The notes: generated by a model not told the origin, from the letters alone. Counted from the first letter of the stretch, positions 9,420-18,731 are shown. The stretch is DNA of 64,000 bases from Rhodoplanes serenus (GCA_945893145.1 CAMDDZ010000023.1:1-64000); one strand, 5' to 3'. Numbers and translations are program-made.

Positions 9420-10452
9420 AAAACAGCACGACGATTTTGCCGAACACCCGGCGGCTCTCCAGCCGCTCGAGCCCGCGGGCGAACTCGGCGAGCGGCACCT
9501 CGGTGTCGATCACCGGCAACAAGCCGCCTGCCATCTTGGCGAGGCTGTCGCGGATGTTGCGCATCGAGGCGCCGAACGAGCCGATGATCCGGTATTGCTG
9601 CTGAAACAGCTGCATCAGGTTGAAGGTGATGCTCGGTCCCGCGGTCGAGCCGCAGGTGACCAGCCGGCCGCCGCGCTTGAGCACCAGCAGCGAGCCGTTG
9701 AAGCCCTCGCCGCCGACGTGCTCGAACACCACATCGACGCCCTTCTTGTTGGTGAGCTTGCGCGTGATCGTCTCGAACCGGTCCTTGCGGTAATTGATGA
9801 CGTGATCGGCGCCAAGCGCCTTGGCCTTGGCGACCTTGTCGTCGTCCCCAACGGTGGTGATGACGGTGCAGCCGATCGCCTTGGCCATTTGGATCGCGCC
9901 CGTGCCGATGCCGGAGCCGCCGGCCTGCACCAGGATGGTTTCGCCGGGCTTGAGCTTGGCGTTGTCGAACAGCATGTGCTCGACGGTCGAGAAACCGATC
10001 GGCGCGCAGGCGGCGTCGCGCAGGCTCACACCATCCGGCACCGGAATGACCAGCCGCTCCGGAGTATTCATGAGGTCGCGGGCGAAGCCATCGACGTGGA
10101 AGCCCATGATGCCGGCGACGTTCTCGCAGAGATTGTCACGGCCCTCGCGGCAGGCCGGGCAGGTGCCACAGGTGAGTGCGCCATACATCACGACCTTGTC
10201 GCCGGGCTTAAAACGCGTCACGCCATCGCCCACCGCGGCAATCTGGCCGGATGCCTCGACGCCGACCACCACCGGCAGCTTGCGCTTGGCGAAAGCCATG
10301 CCGCGGTAGCCCCAGAGATCGAGATGATTGAGCGCGACCGCCTTGACGGCGATCTGCACTTCGCCCGCAGCGGGCGGCGGTGGGGCAGGGACCTCGAGCA
10401 GCTCGAGCTTGCGGTCGCCGACCAGTGTCAGGGCTCGCATGCTTGAGGTCAC
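9418..10452 (-). CDS. adh2XL: Zinc-binding alcohol dehydrogenase family protein of the long-chain lipid A cluster
   Basis: 344 residues of the medium-chain dehydrogenase/reductase superfamily. The GroES-like half carries a structural-zinc cysteine set (CGTCPACREGRDNLC), and the Rossmann half the loop QAGGSGIGTGAIQMAKA followed by GADHVINYR. It should bind NAD(P)H; in this cluster the enzyme is thought to act in making the very long hydroxy fatty acid, but its exact step is not established. The start used is a GTG whose GTGA overlaps the fabF1XL stop (10449-10452); an ATG four codons later (10440) is an alternative. The gene is coupled to its neighbours in one minus-strand operon. Confidence 0.88.
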   Translation of the reverse strand: MTSSMRALTLVGDRKLELLEVPAPPPPAAGEVQIAVKAVALNHLDLWGYRGMAFAKRKLPVVVGVEASGQIAAVGDGVTRFKPGDKVVMYGALTCGTCPACREGRDNLCENVAGIMGFHVDGFARDLMNTPERLVIPVPDGVSLRDAACAPIGFSTVEHMLFDNAKLKPGETILVQAGGSGIGTGAIQMAKAIGCTVITTVGDDDKVAKAKALGADHVINYRKDRFETITRKLTNKKGVDVVFEHVGGEGFNGSLLVLKRGGRLVTCGSTAGPSITFNLMQLFQQQYRIIGSFGASMRNIRDSLAKMAGGLLPVIDTEVPLAEFARGLERLESRRVFGKIVVLF

Positions 10453-11729
10453 GCGGGCTCGCGTCCCATGACGAGCGACACGTTCTGCCCGCCGAACCCG
10501 AACGAATTGGAGATGGCGTGCTTCATCGAAGCGTCGCGCGCCGTGTTCGGCACCACGTCGAGCGGGATCGCTGGATCCGGCATCTGGTAGTTGATGGTCG
10601 GCGGAATGCGCTGGTGCTGCAGCGTCAGCAGCGTGATCACCGCCTCGATGGCACCCGCGGCCGACAGTGTGTGTCCGATCATCGACTTGTTGGACGACAT
10701 CGGAATGCTCTTGGCGCGCTCACCGAACACCGCGGTGACACCCATGGCTTCCATCTTGTCATTCTCGGGCGTGCCGGTACCGTGCGGATTGATGTAGTCG
10801 ATGTCCTCGGGCTTGAGGCCTGCATCGGTGAGGCCATTGCGGATGCAGCCGATGATCGGTTTGCCGTCCGGGCTCGAGCGGGTGCGATGGAAGGCGTCCG
10901 CCATCTCGCCGCAGCCCATCATCACGCCAAGGATCTTCGCGCCACGCGCGCGGGCGGATTGCAGGCTCTCCAGCACCAGTGCGCCGGCGCCTTCGGCCAT
11001 CACGAAGCCGTCGCGGTTTTTGGAGAAGGGTTTCGCCGCCTGCTCGGGCGGGTCGGCCGAGGTGGAGAGCGCCGAAAGGAGCGAGAAGCGGATCAGAGAT
11101 TCGGTATTGATCGAACCGTCGCTGCCGACGCAGAGCGCCGCATCGCTTTCGCCGCGGCGGATGGCCTCGACGCCGAGCTGGATTGCGGTGGCGCCCGACG
11201 CGCAGGCGGTCGAGAGCGAGATCGGCGAGCCCTTGGTGCCGTATTTATCGGCCAAGTGATTTGCCACCGAGCCGAACATGAATCGCGCGTGATAAGGATT
11301 GTAGCGGCCCGACGCCGCCATGCGGATCATGTCGGCGTAGTTCGCGGCTTCATTCGAGCCCGCCGCGGCCGCGAGTTCGCGCCGCTGTGTCCACTCGATC
11401 TCGATCGGCGGCACCGCCAGGAACAGCGGGCCCGGAAAATCGCCGCGCGAGCCGACGCCGGACTGCGCAATGGCTTCGCCGGTCGCCACATCGGCGAGCT
11501 GCTCCGACAATTCCGGCGCCGACATCGGATCGGCCGGAATGAAATCGACCGTGCCGGCAAAGCGGGTCTTGAGGCCGTCGGTCGCAAAGCGCGTGATGTT
11601 CTTGATGCCGGACTTGCCGGCCGTCAGTCCCTTCCAGTTGTCGTCCTTGCCGGCGGCGAGCGAGGTGACGATGCCCATGCCGGTGACGACTACGATGGGG
11701 CGGCCGGCGCTGTCGTGAGTGGTCGGCAT
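10449..11729 (-). CDS. fabF1XL: Beta-ketoacyl-ACP synthase of the long-chain lipid A cluster, catalytically complete
   Basis: 426 residues with the full condensing-enzyme triad: nucleophilic Cys in LSTACASGATAIQ, first His in NPHGTGTPEND, second His in SMIGHTLSAAGA, and the conserved Lys in SNKS just before it. It should elongate acyl chains on AcpXL in the synthesis of 27-hydroxyoctacosanoate. The closing GFGGQNVSLV is the normal FabF ending. It is the fourth gene of the operon, 23 bases after fabF2XL. Its partner upstream has lost the catalytic residues, so this one probably supplies the chemistry for both. Confidence 0.93.
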   Translation of the reverse strand: MPTTHDSAGRPIVVVTGMGIVTSLAAGKDDNWKGLTAGKSGIKNITRFATDGLKTRFAGTVDFIPADPMSAPELSEQLADVATGEAIAQSGVGSRGDFPGPLFLAVPPIEIEWTQRRELAAAAGSNEAANYADMIRMAASGRYNPYHARFMFGSVANHLADKYGTKGSPISLSTACASGATAIQLGVEAIRRGESDAALCVGSDGSINTESLIRFSLLSALSTSADPPEQAAKPFSKNRDGFVMAEGAGALVLESLQSARARGAKILGVMMGCGEMADAFHRTRSSPDGKPIIGCIRNGLTDAGLKPEDIDYINPHGTGTPENDKMEAMGVTAVFGERAKSIPMSSNKSMIGHTLSAAGAIEAVITLLTLQHQRIPPTINYQMPDPAIPLDVVPNTARDASMKHAISNSFGFGGQNVSLVMGREPA

Positions 11730-11752
11730 GATGCTCTCCTTCAGGGCCCGGC

Positions 11753-12949
11753 TCAGGATTCGGCTTCGACCAGGGCGAGGCCTTCGCCCCGCCAGTGCCC
11801 GACCGAGGTGACGACGACCTGCTTCAGCGCGCCGGTCATCGGCTGCTCGACGCCGGACTGATCGGTTGGCGCGAACAAGCTACCACGGTTGAGCGCCATG
11901 GTGGCGAGCGCAAGATTCATGACGAACGTCGGCTCGACGCTGTGCCCCACATAAGTGCCGGGGGCTCGCACGGCAACGTCCTTGTGGCTTGTCAGGAACG
12001 CGCGTTCTTCTTCGGTCGCGGGCGCAGCCCCGCTGGCGCCGGAGATGACCGCGACGTTTCCGCTCTGCAGCCGGCCGGACAGCTTGTCCCACAGGCGCTT
12101 GAGCACGGTGGTGACGTCGCCGCTCTGGCGCCGCGACGAGCGGTCGGCGACGACCGCGCTGAGCCGCGCCAGGCGCTTGGCGCCGCGCGCCTCGGCGTGC
12201 TTGCGGGATTCGATCACCAGGAAGGCGCCGAGTGAACCAAGCGCAAGGCCCGGGTTGTTCTGGCGCTGCCAGACCGGCGCGAATGCGTCCTTGAGGATAA
12301 AGCCGCCGAACTGAAACAGCATCACCAGATCGGGCCGTTCGGAATTGTGACTGCCGCCGACCAGCGCGATGTCGCTCTGGCCGGCCTCGATCCGCGACAC
12401 CGCGATGCGCACTGCATCGACGCCGGCGGATTCTTCGCCCATGAAGGTTCGCGAGGAGCCAGTGACGTTGTGCACGATCGAAATGTTGCCGGCCAACAGA
12501 TTGGAAAGCTGCGCCAGGAACAGCGTCGGCCGCAGGTCGCTCATCAGCCGTTCGTTGAGAAAGGCTTCCGGCTTCTCGGCCTTGCGCAGATTGGTGAGGA
12601 TGCCGGTGTCGGCCGCGACGTCGCGTTCGCCGCCGCCGGCCGCTACGATCATGTCGGTGCGAGCGAGAATTTCGGCGTTGCCCTTGATGCCGGCGCTGTC
12701 GAGTGCCAGCCCCGCCGCATAGGTGCCGATGCGTTGCCAGGGCTCCATCTGACGCTGGTCGCCCTTCTTGGGGATCTGCTTGTCAAAGTCGAGCGGCGGC
12801 AGCCGGTGCACGAAATAGGGCGCAAACAGCGCGCCGTCCGCCTTGGGCTGGCCGGAGTTCAGCCCTTGCCAATGCGCGTCCGGTCCCTCGCCCAGGCAGG
12901 AGACGATGCCGATGCCGGTGATCCAGGCCTCGCGTGCGGTGTCAGCCAT
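11753..12949 (-). CDS. fabF2XL: Beta-ketoacyl synthase homologue lacking the active-site Cys (chain-length-factor-like)
   Basis: 398 residues with the thiolase/KAS fold (ITGIGIVSCLGEG start, VVVTSVGHWRGEGLALVE end). Where active enzymes have TACASG it reads NVTGSSRTFMGEE, so Cys is replaced by Gly; the PHGTGT loop reads GASGAAPAT, losing the first His; only GHSVEP keeps a His in the third motif. It therefore cannot do normal Claisen condensation alone. The pattern recalls chain-length factors that pair with an active ketosynthase. Its neighbour fabF1XL is complete, and both lie in one operon with fabZXL and acpXL. A heterodimer is inference. The gene overlaps fabZXL by 8 bases. Confidence 0.9.
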   Translation of the reverse strand: MADTAREAWITGIGIVSCLGEGPDAHWQGLNSGQPKADGALFAPYFVHRLPPLDFDKQIPKKGDQRQMEPWQRIGTYAAGLALDSAGIKGNAEILARTDMIVAAGGGERDVAADTGILTNLRKAEKPEAFLNERLMSDLRPTLFLAQLSNLLAGNISIVHNVTGSSRTFMGEESAGVDAVRIAVSRIEAGQSDIALVGGSHNSERPDLVMLFQFGGFILKDAFAPVWQRQNNPGLALGSLGAFLVIESRKHAEARGAKRLARLSAVVADRSSRRQSGDVTTVLKRLWDKLSGRLQSGNVAVISGASGAAPATEEERAFLTSHKDVAVRAPGTYVGHSVEPTFVMNLALATMALNRGSLFAPTDQSGVEQPMTGALKQVVVTSVGHWRGEGLALVEAES

Positions 12950-13415
12950 GGGCGACCGTCTCTTTGGGGAAGCCGATGCGGGTCGCGACCTGTTCCATGG
13001 CTTCGCGGAACTCGCCTTGCGGGAAATCGACCACCCGGAACGTGATCTCGGCGTCGCAGATCTTCTTGCCGTCGGCTTCGATTGACGCCTCGGTCACCGC
13101 GAAGCCCGAACCCTCGTGCGCGATCTTGGCCGACACGGTCAGTGCCGTGCCCGGCGTCACGAAGGTGCGGAGCTTGACGGTCTTCAGCGCCGCAAGGAAC
13201 GGCATGCGGGTGAACTTGGTGCGGGCAATGATCAGCCAGCCCGACGCCTGCGCCATCGACTCGATCAGCAGCACGCCTGGCATCAGCGGACGCCCGGGAA
13301 AGTGCCCTTCGAAGATCGTACTGGCGGTGGGGACGTTGGCCTCGACGCGGATGGTCAGGTCGGTGAGGTTAAGGTCGGCGATCCGGTCGATAAGCTGGAA
13401 ATACTCGATCCGCAT
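12942..13415 (-). CDS. fabZXL: FabZ-like 3-hydroxyacyl-ACP dehydratase of the long-chain lipid A cluster
   Basis: 157 residues, a hot-dog-fold dehydratase. The FabZ core motif is present as FEGHFPGRPLMPGVLLIESMAQASG, read here as HFPGRPLMPG with the catalytic His plus the Glu of LLIESMA. It should dehydrate 3-hydroxyacyl-AcpXL during elongation of the C28 chain. The ATG at 13415 opens directly into MRIEYFQLIDRI; a longer in-frame extension to 13484 would run into acpXL and has no conserved residues. It lies 49 bases after acpXL and overlaps fabF2XL, so it is the second gene of the operon. Confidence 0.92.
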   Translation of the reverse strand: MRIEYFQLIDRIADLNLTDLTIRVEANVPTASTIFEGHFPGRPLMPGVLLIESMAQASGWLIIARTKFTRMPFLAALKTVKLRTFVTPGTALTVSAKIAHEGSGFAVTEASIEADGKKICDAEITFRVVDFPQGEFREAMEQVATRIGFPKETVAHG

Positions 13416-13464
13416 TGGTCCCCTGGCTCGCCCCCCGCGCCGCTGAACGGAACCGGGGTCTTCC

Positions 13465-13746
13465 TCAGGCTCCCTTGGCGGCAACCAAGCCGTCGATGCG
13501 AGCGCAGAGATTTTTCAGAACGAAATACTGCTCGGTGGTCGCCTTGCCGTCGTTGACCTCTTGGGTCCATTGCTCGAGCGGCAGCTTGATGCCGAACGCC
13601 TTGTCGATGGCAAAAGCGATGTCGAGGAAGTCCAGGCTGTCGATGCCCAGATCGTCGATCGCATGGCTCTCCGGCTTAATCGTATCGCGGGGGATATCGC
13701 AGGTTTCCGAGATAATCGTGGCCACCGTATCGAAGGTCGAAGACAT
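13465..13746 (-). CDS. acpXL: AcpXL, specialised acyl carrier protein for very-long-chain lipid A acylation
   Basis: 93 residues, a single acyl carrier protein with the phosphopantetheine attachment Ser37 in [12 protein letters not shown]. The sequence after it ([15 protein letters not shown] and a Thr-Glu-Gln-Tyr-Phe tail) is characteristic of AcpXL and differs from the housekeeping AcpP. It carries the growing 27-hydroxyoctacosanoyl chain that LpxXL attaches to lipid A, a modification of Rhizobiales outer membranes. It heads the minus-strand operon; the divergent upstream gap to 13963 (about 216 bases) should contain its promoter, but no clear -35/-10 pair was recognised. Confidence 0.95.
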   Translation of the reverse strand: MSSTFDTVATIISETCDIPRDTIKPESHAIDDLGIDSLDFLDIAFAIDKAFGIKLPLEQWTQEVNDGKATTEQYFVLKNLCARIDGLVAAKGA

Positions 13747-13962
13747 TGCAAATCTCTGACTGACAAGAGGTTTTTAGCCGCGCCCGCGACCGAAGCGTTT
13801 AAGGGCCGCGCACCGGCCCATTGTTTTGTGAAGCCGTCAGTTCGGTATAGCGAAGGGGGCGGGGGAGTTCAATGGCGGCGGATTTCGCGGCAATTCCCGG
13901 TGGGGCGCGGACTTTTGCCCTATCATTGCCCCCCTCAAACATCACCAGCCGGGGAGGCGGAT

Positions 13963-14451
13963 ATGTCGATTGCTCGGAGGATTTGTGTCGGCGTCCTGAT
14001 GGCCGTGTCGGGCGCAGGCGCGGTGGGTGCGCAGGGCGTTGTCATGGAGCGCAATATCTCGACCCAAATGGCGCGCACCATTGCGGACGCCGCCATGGAA
14101 TGTACGCAGAACGGGCAGGGCACGACGGTCGCGGTGGTCGACCGCACCGGGCAGTTGCGCGTGCTGATCCGCGGCGATGCTACGCAGCTTTATTCCGTCG
14201 AACTGGCGCGCCGTAAGGCCTACACGGCGCGGGCGTTCCGCCGGCCGTCGCTCGAATGGGCCAAGCGCACCGAAGGCAATCTGGCTGGCCAGCGCATGCT
14301 GACTGACATGATCCCGCTCGGCGGCGGCATGCCGATCGCAGTGGGCAACGACGTGATTGGCGCGGTCGGCGTCAGCGGCACCGGTGGCCAGGAGGACGAC
14401 GAGAACTGCGCCAAGCGCGCGATCGCCAAGGTCGCTGACCAGCTCAAATGA
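13963..14451 (+). CDS. GlcG/HbpS-like (DUF336) exported protein
   Basis: 162 residues with a signal peptide (RRICVGVLMAVSGAGAVGAQ) and one GlcG/HbpS domain: ISTQMARTIADAAMECTQ, then TVAVVDRTGQLRVLIRGD, ending in GAVGVSGTGGQEDDENCAKRAIA. Members bind haem or small ligands in some bacteria, but the ligand here is unknown. The ATG at 13963 has a GGGGAGG ribosome site at 13951-13957; a longer open frame upstream to 13561 is antisense to acpXL and is not coding. The 3' end overlaps the convergent phnE2 stop by 8 bases, so no terminator lies between. Confidence 0.85.
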   Translation: MSIARRICVGVLMAVSGAGAVGAQGVVMERNISTQMARTIADAAMECTQNGQGTTVAVVDRTGQLRVLIRGDATQLYSVELARRKAYTARAFRRPSLEWAKRTEGNLAGQRMLTDMIPLGGGMPIAVGNDVIGAVGVSGTGGQEDDENCAKRAIAKVADQLK

Positions 14452-15256
14452 TGCGGCTGCGCACGAAAGAGGTCGCGATTTCGGTGAGGATGACGACGAC
14501 GAAGATCACCAACAACACCAGCCCGGCCTGATCCCAGTACAGGTTGGACAGCGCCGTATCGAGCGCCATGCCGAGGCCGCCGCCGCCGACGAGGCCCAGC
14601 ACGGCTGACTCGCGCACGTTGATATCCCAGCGGAACATCGAGATCGCGAGAAACGCGGGCTTCACCTGCGGCCAGATGCCTTTGATCAGCACGGCCAGCG
14701 GCGAGGCGCCCGCCGCGACCAGCGCCTCGATCGGGCCGGGCTTAGCCTCCTCGATCGCCTCGGAGAGGAATTTGCCGGTGAAGCCAATGGAATGAACCGC
14801 GATGGCGAGCGTGCCGGCCAGCGCGCCGGGTCCGAACACCGCGACGAAGAACAGCGCCCACACCATCGCGTGGACGGAGCGCGTCGCCACCAGGATGAAG
14901 CGGCCGATGCTGTTGAGGACGATCGAGTGCGTGATGTTGCGCGCGACCATCAGCGCGACCAGGCTCGCCAGCGCGACGGCTAGGATGGTGCCGAGCGTTG
15001 CGATGTGCAGGGTTTCGACCAGCGCCTCGTGCACGACCTTGGGATACCAGGCCCAGTCGATCGGCCACATGCGGGCGAACAGATCGGCGGTCTGTTGCGG
15101 CGCGTCGTAAAGGAATTCCGGGATGATCTCGATGGTCTGTACCGACCAGACGATGGCGATCAGCGCGATCAGATAAAACACCGAGCGGATGACCCGCTCG
15201 GCCGGCGTAAAGCGCTGCCATGTGCGCAACGGTTTGGCTTCGGCTGCGGCGCTCAT
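14444..15256 (-). CDS. phnE: PhnE-type phosphonate ABC transporter permease, second copy
   Basis: 270 residues, a binding-protein-dependent permease with about six membrane helices and the EAA-loop region reading EAIEEAKPGPIEALVAAGASPLAVLIKGIWPQ. The C-terminal SAVLGLVGGGGLGMALD is typical of PhnE. It should form the membrane channel with the other PhnE gene for phosphonate, phosphite or a related anion. The ATG at 15256 overlaps the stop of the upstream permease by ATGA (15253-15256), indicating coupling; a longer reading frame to 15451 has no conserved content. Confidence 0.92.
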   Translation of the reverse strand: MSAAAEAKPLRTWQRFTPAERVIRSVFYLIALIAIVWSVQTIEIIPEFLYDAPQQTADLFARMWPIDWAWYPKVVHEALVETLHIATLGTILAVALASLVALMVARNITHSIVLNSIGRFILVATRSVHAMVWALFFVAVFGPGALAGTLAIAVHSIGFTGKFLSEAIEEAKPGPIEALVAAGASPLAVLIKGIWPQVKPAFLAISMFRWDINVRESAVLGLVGGGGLGMALDTALSNLYWDQAGLVLLVIFVVVILTEIATSFVRSRII

Positions 15257-16044
15257 TGGAACATCCGCCGCATCAGACCGGAGACGATCTCGCCGGCCAT
15301 CACGGCAGCGATGATGGCGAGCACAATGGTGAGCACGAAATCGTAGTCGAAGCGCTGGAACGCGGTGAACAGCGTCGCGCCGATGCCGCCGCCGCCGACC
15401 AGGCCGACCAGCGCCGAATTGCGCAGGTTGGAGTCGAGCTGATAGGCACAAAAGCCGATGAAGCGCGGCATGACTTGTGGCAGCACGCCCATCACGACGA
15501 CGGAAAGGAACGAGGCGCCGGTCGCACGCACCGCCTCGACCTGCTTCATCGACATTTCCTCGACGGCTTCGGCGAGCAGCTTCGAGACAAAGCCCATCGA
15601 GGCGACGATCAGCGCGAGGATTCCGGCCAGTGCGCCGAAGCCAACCGCTTTGACGAACAGGATCGCGACGATCACCGGATGAAACGAGCGGAATAGCGCG
15701 ACCAGCGTGCGCGCCGTCCAGGCGACCGGCGCGGGCGCGAGATTGCGCGCGGCAGCCAATCCGAGCGGCAGCGACAGCGCGATGCCGAATGCGGTCGAGA
15801 GCACTGCGATCTGCAAGCTCTCGGCCATGCCGTGGTAAAGTAGGTCGAGCTTGTCGGCCGCCACGTTGGGCGGAAACATCCGCGACAGGAACTGGCCGCC
15901 GTGGCCAAAGCCGGCCACGAAGCGCGCCCAGGTGATGTCGAGGATTTGCGCCGCATAGATCGCGTAGAGCGCGAGTGCCGCGAGGCCGATCCGTGCCGGC
16001 CAGTTCGGCGGGAACGCAACGCGCGCGCGATCCGTCGCGCTCAT
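15253..16044 (-). CDS. phnE: PhnE-type phosphonate ABC transporter permease, first copy
   Basis: 263 residues with about six membrane helices. The EAA loop ([20 protein letters not shown]) and [17 protein letters not shown] mark it as a PhnE permease, paralogous to the next gene. The two would form a heterodimeric channel for an anion such as phosphonate. Its start overlaps the stop of phnC by four bases (16041-16044) and its stop overlaps phnE2, so phnC-phnE-phnE is a tightly coupled unit. Two different PhnE subunits are a known variant of this transporter type. Confidence 0.92.
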   Translation of the reverse strand: MSATDRARVAFPPNWPARIGLAALALYAIYAAQILDITWARFVAGFGHGGQFLSRMFPPNVAADKLDLLYHGMAESLQIAVLSTAFGIALSLPLGLAAARNLAPAPVAWTARTLVALFRSFHPVIVAILFVKAVGFGALAGILALIVASMGFVSKLLAEAVEEMSMKQVEAVRATGASFLSVVVMGVLPQVMPRFIGFCAYQLDSNLRNSALVGLVGGGGIGATLFTAFQRFDYDFVLTIVLAIIAAVMAGEIVSGLMRRMFQ

Positions 16045-16847
16045 TCCAGCCAGCCTTCGCCGCCGTAGATCTGCATCAGGTGCGCGTCTTCGAGCGCCCG
16101 CGGCGGTCCGTCGAACACGATCTCGCCCTTCGACATGCCGACGATGCGGTCGGCGAAGCGCTTGGCGAGCCCGACATTGTGAATGTTGACGATCACCGGA
16201 ATGTCGCGCTCGCCGGCGCGCCGCGCGATCAGCTCCATGATTTCGACCGAGGTTTTGGGATCGAGCGAGGAGGTGGGTTCATCCGCGAGCACGAGATCGG
16301 GGTCCTGCATCAGCGCGCGTGCGATGCCGACACGCTGGCGCTGGCCGCCAGAAAGCTGATCGGCGCGCTGGGTGGCGAATGAGCCGAGACCGACCGCGTC
16401 AAGCAGCGTAAAGGCGCGATCGACGTCCTTGGGATCGAACCTCCGCGCCCAAGCCCGCCACACCGCCACATAGCCGAGCCGGCCGCACAGCACGTTCTCG
16501 ATCACCGAGAGGCGCTCGACCAGATTGTATTCTTGGAACACCATGCCGATGCGGCGGCGTGCCTCGCGCAAGCTGCGGCCCGAGAGCTTGGCGAGGTCCT
16601 GGCCCATGAACAGGATCTCGCCCGCGGTCGGATCGACCAGTCGGTTGATGCAGCGGATCAGCGTCGATTTGCCGGTGCCGGACGGTCCAATGATCGCGGT
16701 CATGCCGCGGCCTTCGACCTTGAGCGAGACGTCTTTCAGCACCGGCTCGCCGGCGCGATATTCCTTGCGCAAGTTGCGGATCACCAGCGAGCGGTCGATG
16801 CCGTCATCGACCGCCGCCGCGGGCCGGATGGGTAACGAGGCGTCCAT
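16041..16847 (-). CDS. phnC: PhnC-type phosphonate ABC transporter ATP-binding protein
   Basis: 268 residues, a complete ABC ATPase: Walker [11 protein letters not shown]-loop [12 protein letters not shown], signature [15 protein letters not shown], Walker [15 protein letters not shown] and switch His in [18 protein letters not shown] and [15 protein letters not shown] are distinctive of PhnC. It powers import through the two PhnE permeases encoded immediately downstream. It lies 17 bases after phnD in the same direction. No C-P lyase gene (phnG-M) is nearby, so the imported compound may be phosphite, phosphate or a phosphonate degraded by enzymes encoded elsewhere. Confidence 0.94.
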   Translation of the reverse strand: MDASLPIRPAAAVDDGIDRSLVIRNLRKEYRAGEPVLKDVSLKVEGRGMTAIIGPSGTGKSTLIRCINRLVDPTAGEILFMGQDLAKLSGRSLREARRRIGMVFQEYNLVERLSVIENVLCGRLGYVAVWRAWARRFDPKDVDRAFTLLDAVGLGSFATQRADQLSGGQRQRVGIARALMQDPDLVLADEPTSSLDPKTSVEIMELIARRAGERDIPVIVNIHNVGLAKRFADRIVGMSKGEIVFDGPPRALEDAHLMQIYGGEGWLE

Positions 16848-16864
16848 GACGTCCGGCGCCAGTG

Positions 16865-17920
16865 CTATTGCGGCTTCGGAGCCTGTTGCTGTTGCCGCCT
16901 CGCCAGCGCATCGGCCTCGCGCTTGGCCTCGGCGTCGTAGGCCGACTTGTTGTAAGGCGTGCCTGAGTCTTCCGCGATCTTGCGCACGACCGCCCAGTCC
17001 TTTGCGTAGGTGATGGGGTAGAACCGGTCATCGTTGTTGAACTCCTTGCGCATCGATTCCGGGAAGCGGAAGGCGTAAAAGCAGTCGACTAGCTTCTTGG
17101 CCAGCTCCGGCTTCAGATCATGTGCATAGGCGAACGAAGAGGTCGGGAAGATCGGGCTCTTGTAGATGATGCGGAAGTCATCGGCCTTCAGTGTGCCGCG
17201 CGCCACCATGCGCTCGTACACGTCGGAGGCGACGCCGCCCATGTCGTAATCGCCAGACAGCACGCCGAGCGCGGACTTGTCGTGCCCGCCTGACATGATT
17301 GGCTTGTAGTCGTCGTTCGGCTTCAGGCCTTCTAGGGGATAGAGCACCAGCGGCGCGAGATGGCCGGAGTTCGACGACGGCGCTGTGTGGGCGACGCGCT
17401 TGCCCTTGAGGTCAGACAGCTTCTGGTACGGGCTGCTCGCTTTCACGAGGGCGATCAGGTGGTAGCCGTGCGGCCCCTTCTCGGTGCCCTTGGCGGCGAA
17501 CGGCACCGCGCCCGCAAGGTTGACCGCAAAGCCGGTCGGCCCGGTGGAAAAGCCCGCAAAGTGCAGGCGCCCCGAGCGCATCGCTTCGATCTCGGCCGAG
17601 TTGGAATTCACCGGGTAATAGACCACGCGCTTGCCGGTGCATTGCGCCAGATAATCGGTGAAGGGCTTGAAGATCGGGCCATAGACCGCAGGGTCTTCGA
17701 CCGGCGTATAGGCGAACACCAGCGTGCCGGGATCGCGCCACTTCTTTGGGTCCTTCGGCGCGTCAGCGACCAGATTCTTGTCCTCGTCGCAGTAGAGCGT
17801 ATCGAGCTGGCCGCGGTTGCTGCACTGTTCGGCCTGTGCGAAGGCGGCTGTGGTCGCGATCGAACCGACAGCGGCGCCGAATAGAACGGCGCTCAACGTC
17901 GCAAGACACCGGTTTTGCAT
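16865..17920 (-). CDS. phnD: PhnD-type phosphate/phosphonate ABC transporter substrate-binding protein
   Basis: 351 residues with a signal peptide ([24 protein letters not shown]) and a PhnD-family binding fold: [57 protein letters not shown] and [20 protein letters not shown]. The ligand-binding Ser/Thr/Asn loop (APSSNSGH) is present. It delivers the ligand to PhnCE. The ATG start was chosen because it opens the signal peptide and has AAGGAG upstream; a TTG extension to 17965 exists. The C-terminal tail is Gln/Ala-rich ([11 protein letters not shown]), probably disordered. Confidence 0.9.
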   Translation of the reverse strand: MQNRCLATLSAVLFGAAVGSIATTAAFAQAEQCSNRGQLDTLYCDEDKNLVADAPKDPKKWRDPGTLVFAYTPVEDPAVYGPIFKPFTDYLAQCTGKRVVYYPVNSNSAEIEAMRSGRLHFAGFSTGPTGFAVNLAGAVPFAAKGTEKGPHGYHLIALVKASSPYQKLSDLKGKRVAHTAPSSNSGHLAPLVLYPLEGLKPNDDYKPIMSGGHDKSALGVLSGDYDMGGVASDVYERMVARGTLKADDFRIIYKSPIFPTSSFAYAHDLKPELAKKLVDCFYAFRFPESMRKEFNNDDRFYPITYAKDWAVVRKIAEDSGTPYNKSAYDAEAKREADALARRQQQQAPKPQ

Positions 17921-18028
17921 ATCACTCTCCTTGGCGGCAGCGTTATTTTTGGCCTGTTCCGGCAACGATACGCGGCGCCACTAGGGCCGGCAACGGCGGC
18001 AGGACAAGTGTGCGACATCTGCGTGCCA

Positions 18029-18358
18029 CTAACGCGGTGCCGGCAGGACATTGATCTGTGCGCAATTGCGCCGGCCGCTAAGCACGCAGTCCTGGTCCTT
18101 GCGCATGTGCGCCATGGTGTCGGCGATCCAGATTCCGACGAGGACCAAGGCAATCGTGGCGGCGAGCGCGACGCCGTTCATGACCATCCGGTGGCGATAG
18201 TCATCCTGCCCCTCGGGACGCTCGTACTTGTCGAGGCCTTTGACTGGCGAAGCGGGAGGCTGATTGTGCGTGGGCAACGCGCCGCGGGGCCGGAACCGCA
18301 GGATGCGGCCACGCGGTTCGTCAGTCGGCGGATCGTTCAAGGGACGTCCATCAGCCAT
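18029..18358 (-). CDS. Small single-span membrane protein of unknown function
   Basis: 109 residues, not recognised. An N-terminal basic stretch (RGRILRFRPRGALP) and a polar Pro-rich linker (NQPPASPVKGLDKYE, DDYRHRMVMNG) lead to a single membrane helix (VALAATIALVLVGIWIADTMA) and a short tail with two cysteines (DCVLSGRRNC). The ATG at 18358 begins the part that looks coding; the frame remains open upstream to 18697 but that extension is compositionally poor. It lies upstream of, and divergent from, the phnD region with no visible link. Confidence 0.6.
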   Translation of the reverse strand: MADGRPLNDPPTDEPRGRILRFRPRGALPTHNQPPASPVKGLDKYERPEGQDDYRHRMVMNGVALAATIALVLVGIWIADTMAHMRKDQDCVLSGRRNCAQINVLPAPR

Positions 18359-18731
18359 CGCTATAGGATAGCACGAGGCGGCCGGGGTCCGCCCCCGGGC
18401 AGCCCACCCAGGCGTCAGGCGGGCCAAAGCCATGCCAGCTGCCATATCCGCGGCGTTTCGTCGCGAACGACGACCGGCGGCTGCTTTCGGGCCGGGCGGT
18501 ATGCGTGCCACCCGTAGCTTTCCTGCGGATTTTGCATAAAAGGCAGCGCCCGCAGGTTGAGTGCCGATGTTTTGGGCAGCGCCGTTTCGATGCAATTCGT
18601 TCCCCGACCGGACGGAATTCCTTGTCCATTTGCGGCGGCCTGCATCACACTCATCACGAGAGCCAACAACAACAACAGCTCTCGGCTTCCGGCTCACGCC
18701 GGGGGTGGAGGAACGTCACAACGCGAAGGGG
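18359..18731. other. Divergent spacer with one weak small-ORF candidate
   Basis: This 373-base stretch between two divergent genes has no convincing gene. The best candidate is a minus-strand frame at 18415-18675 (TTG start, 86 codons) with a hydrophobic start and a Trp-rich end (ESYGWHAYRPARKQPP, RIWQLAWLWPA), which could be a small exported protein; it lacks a good ribosome site. A CAACAACAACAAC triplet run lies at about 18664-18676. Promoters for both flanking genes should be here but were not recognised. Confidence 0.35.
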
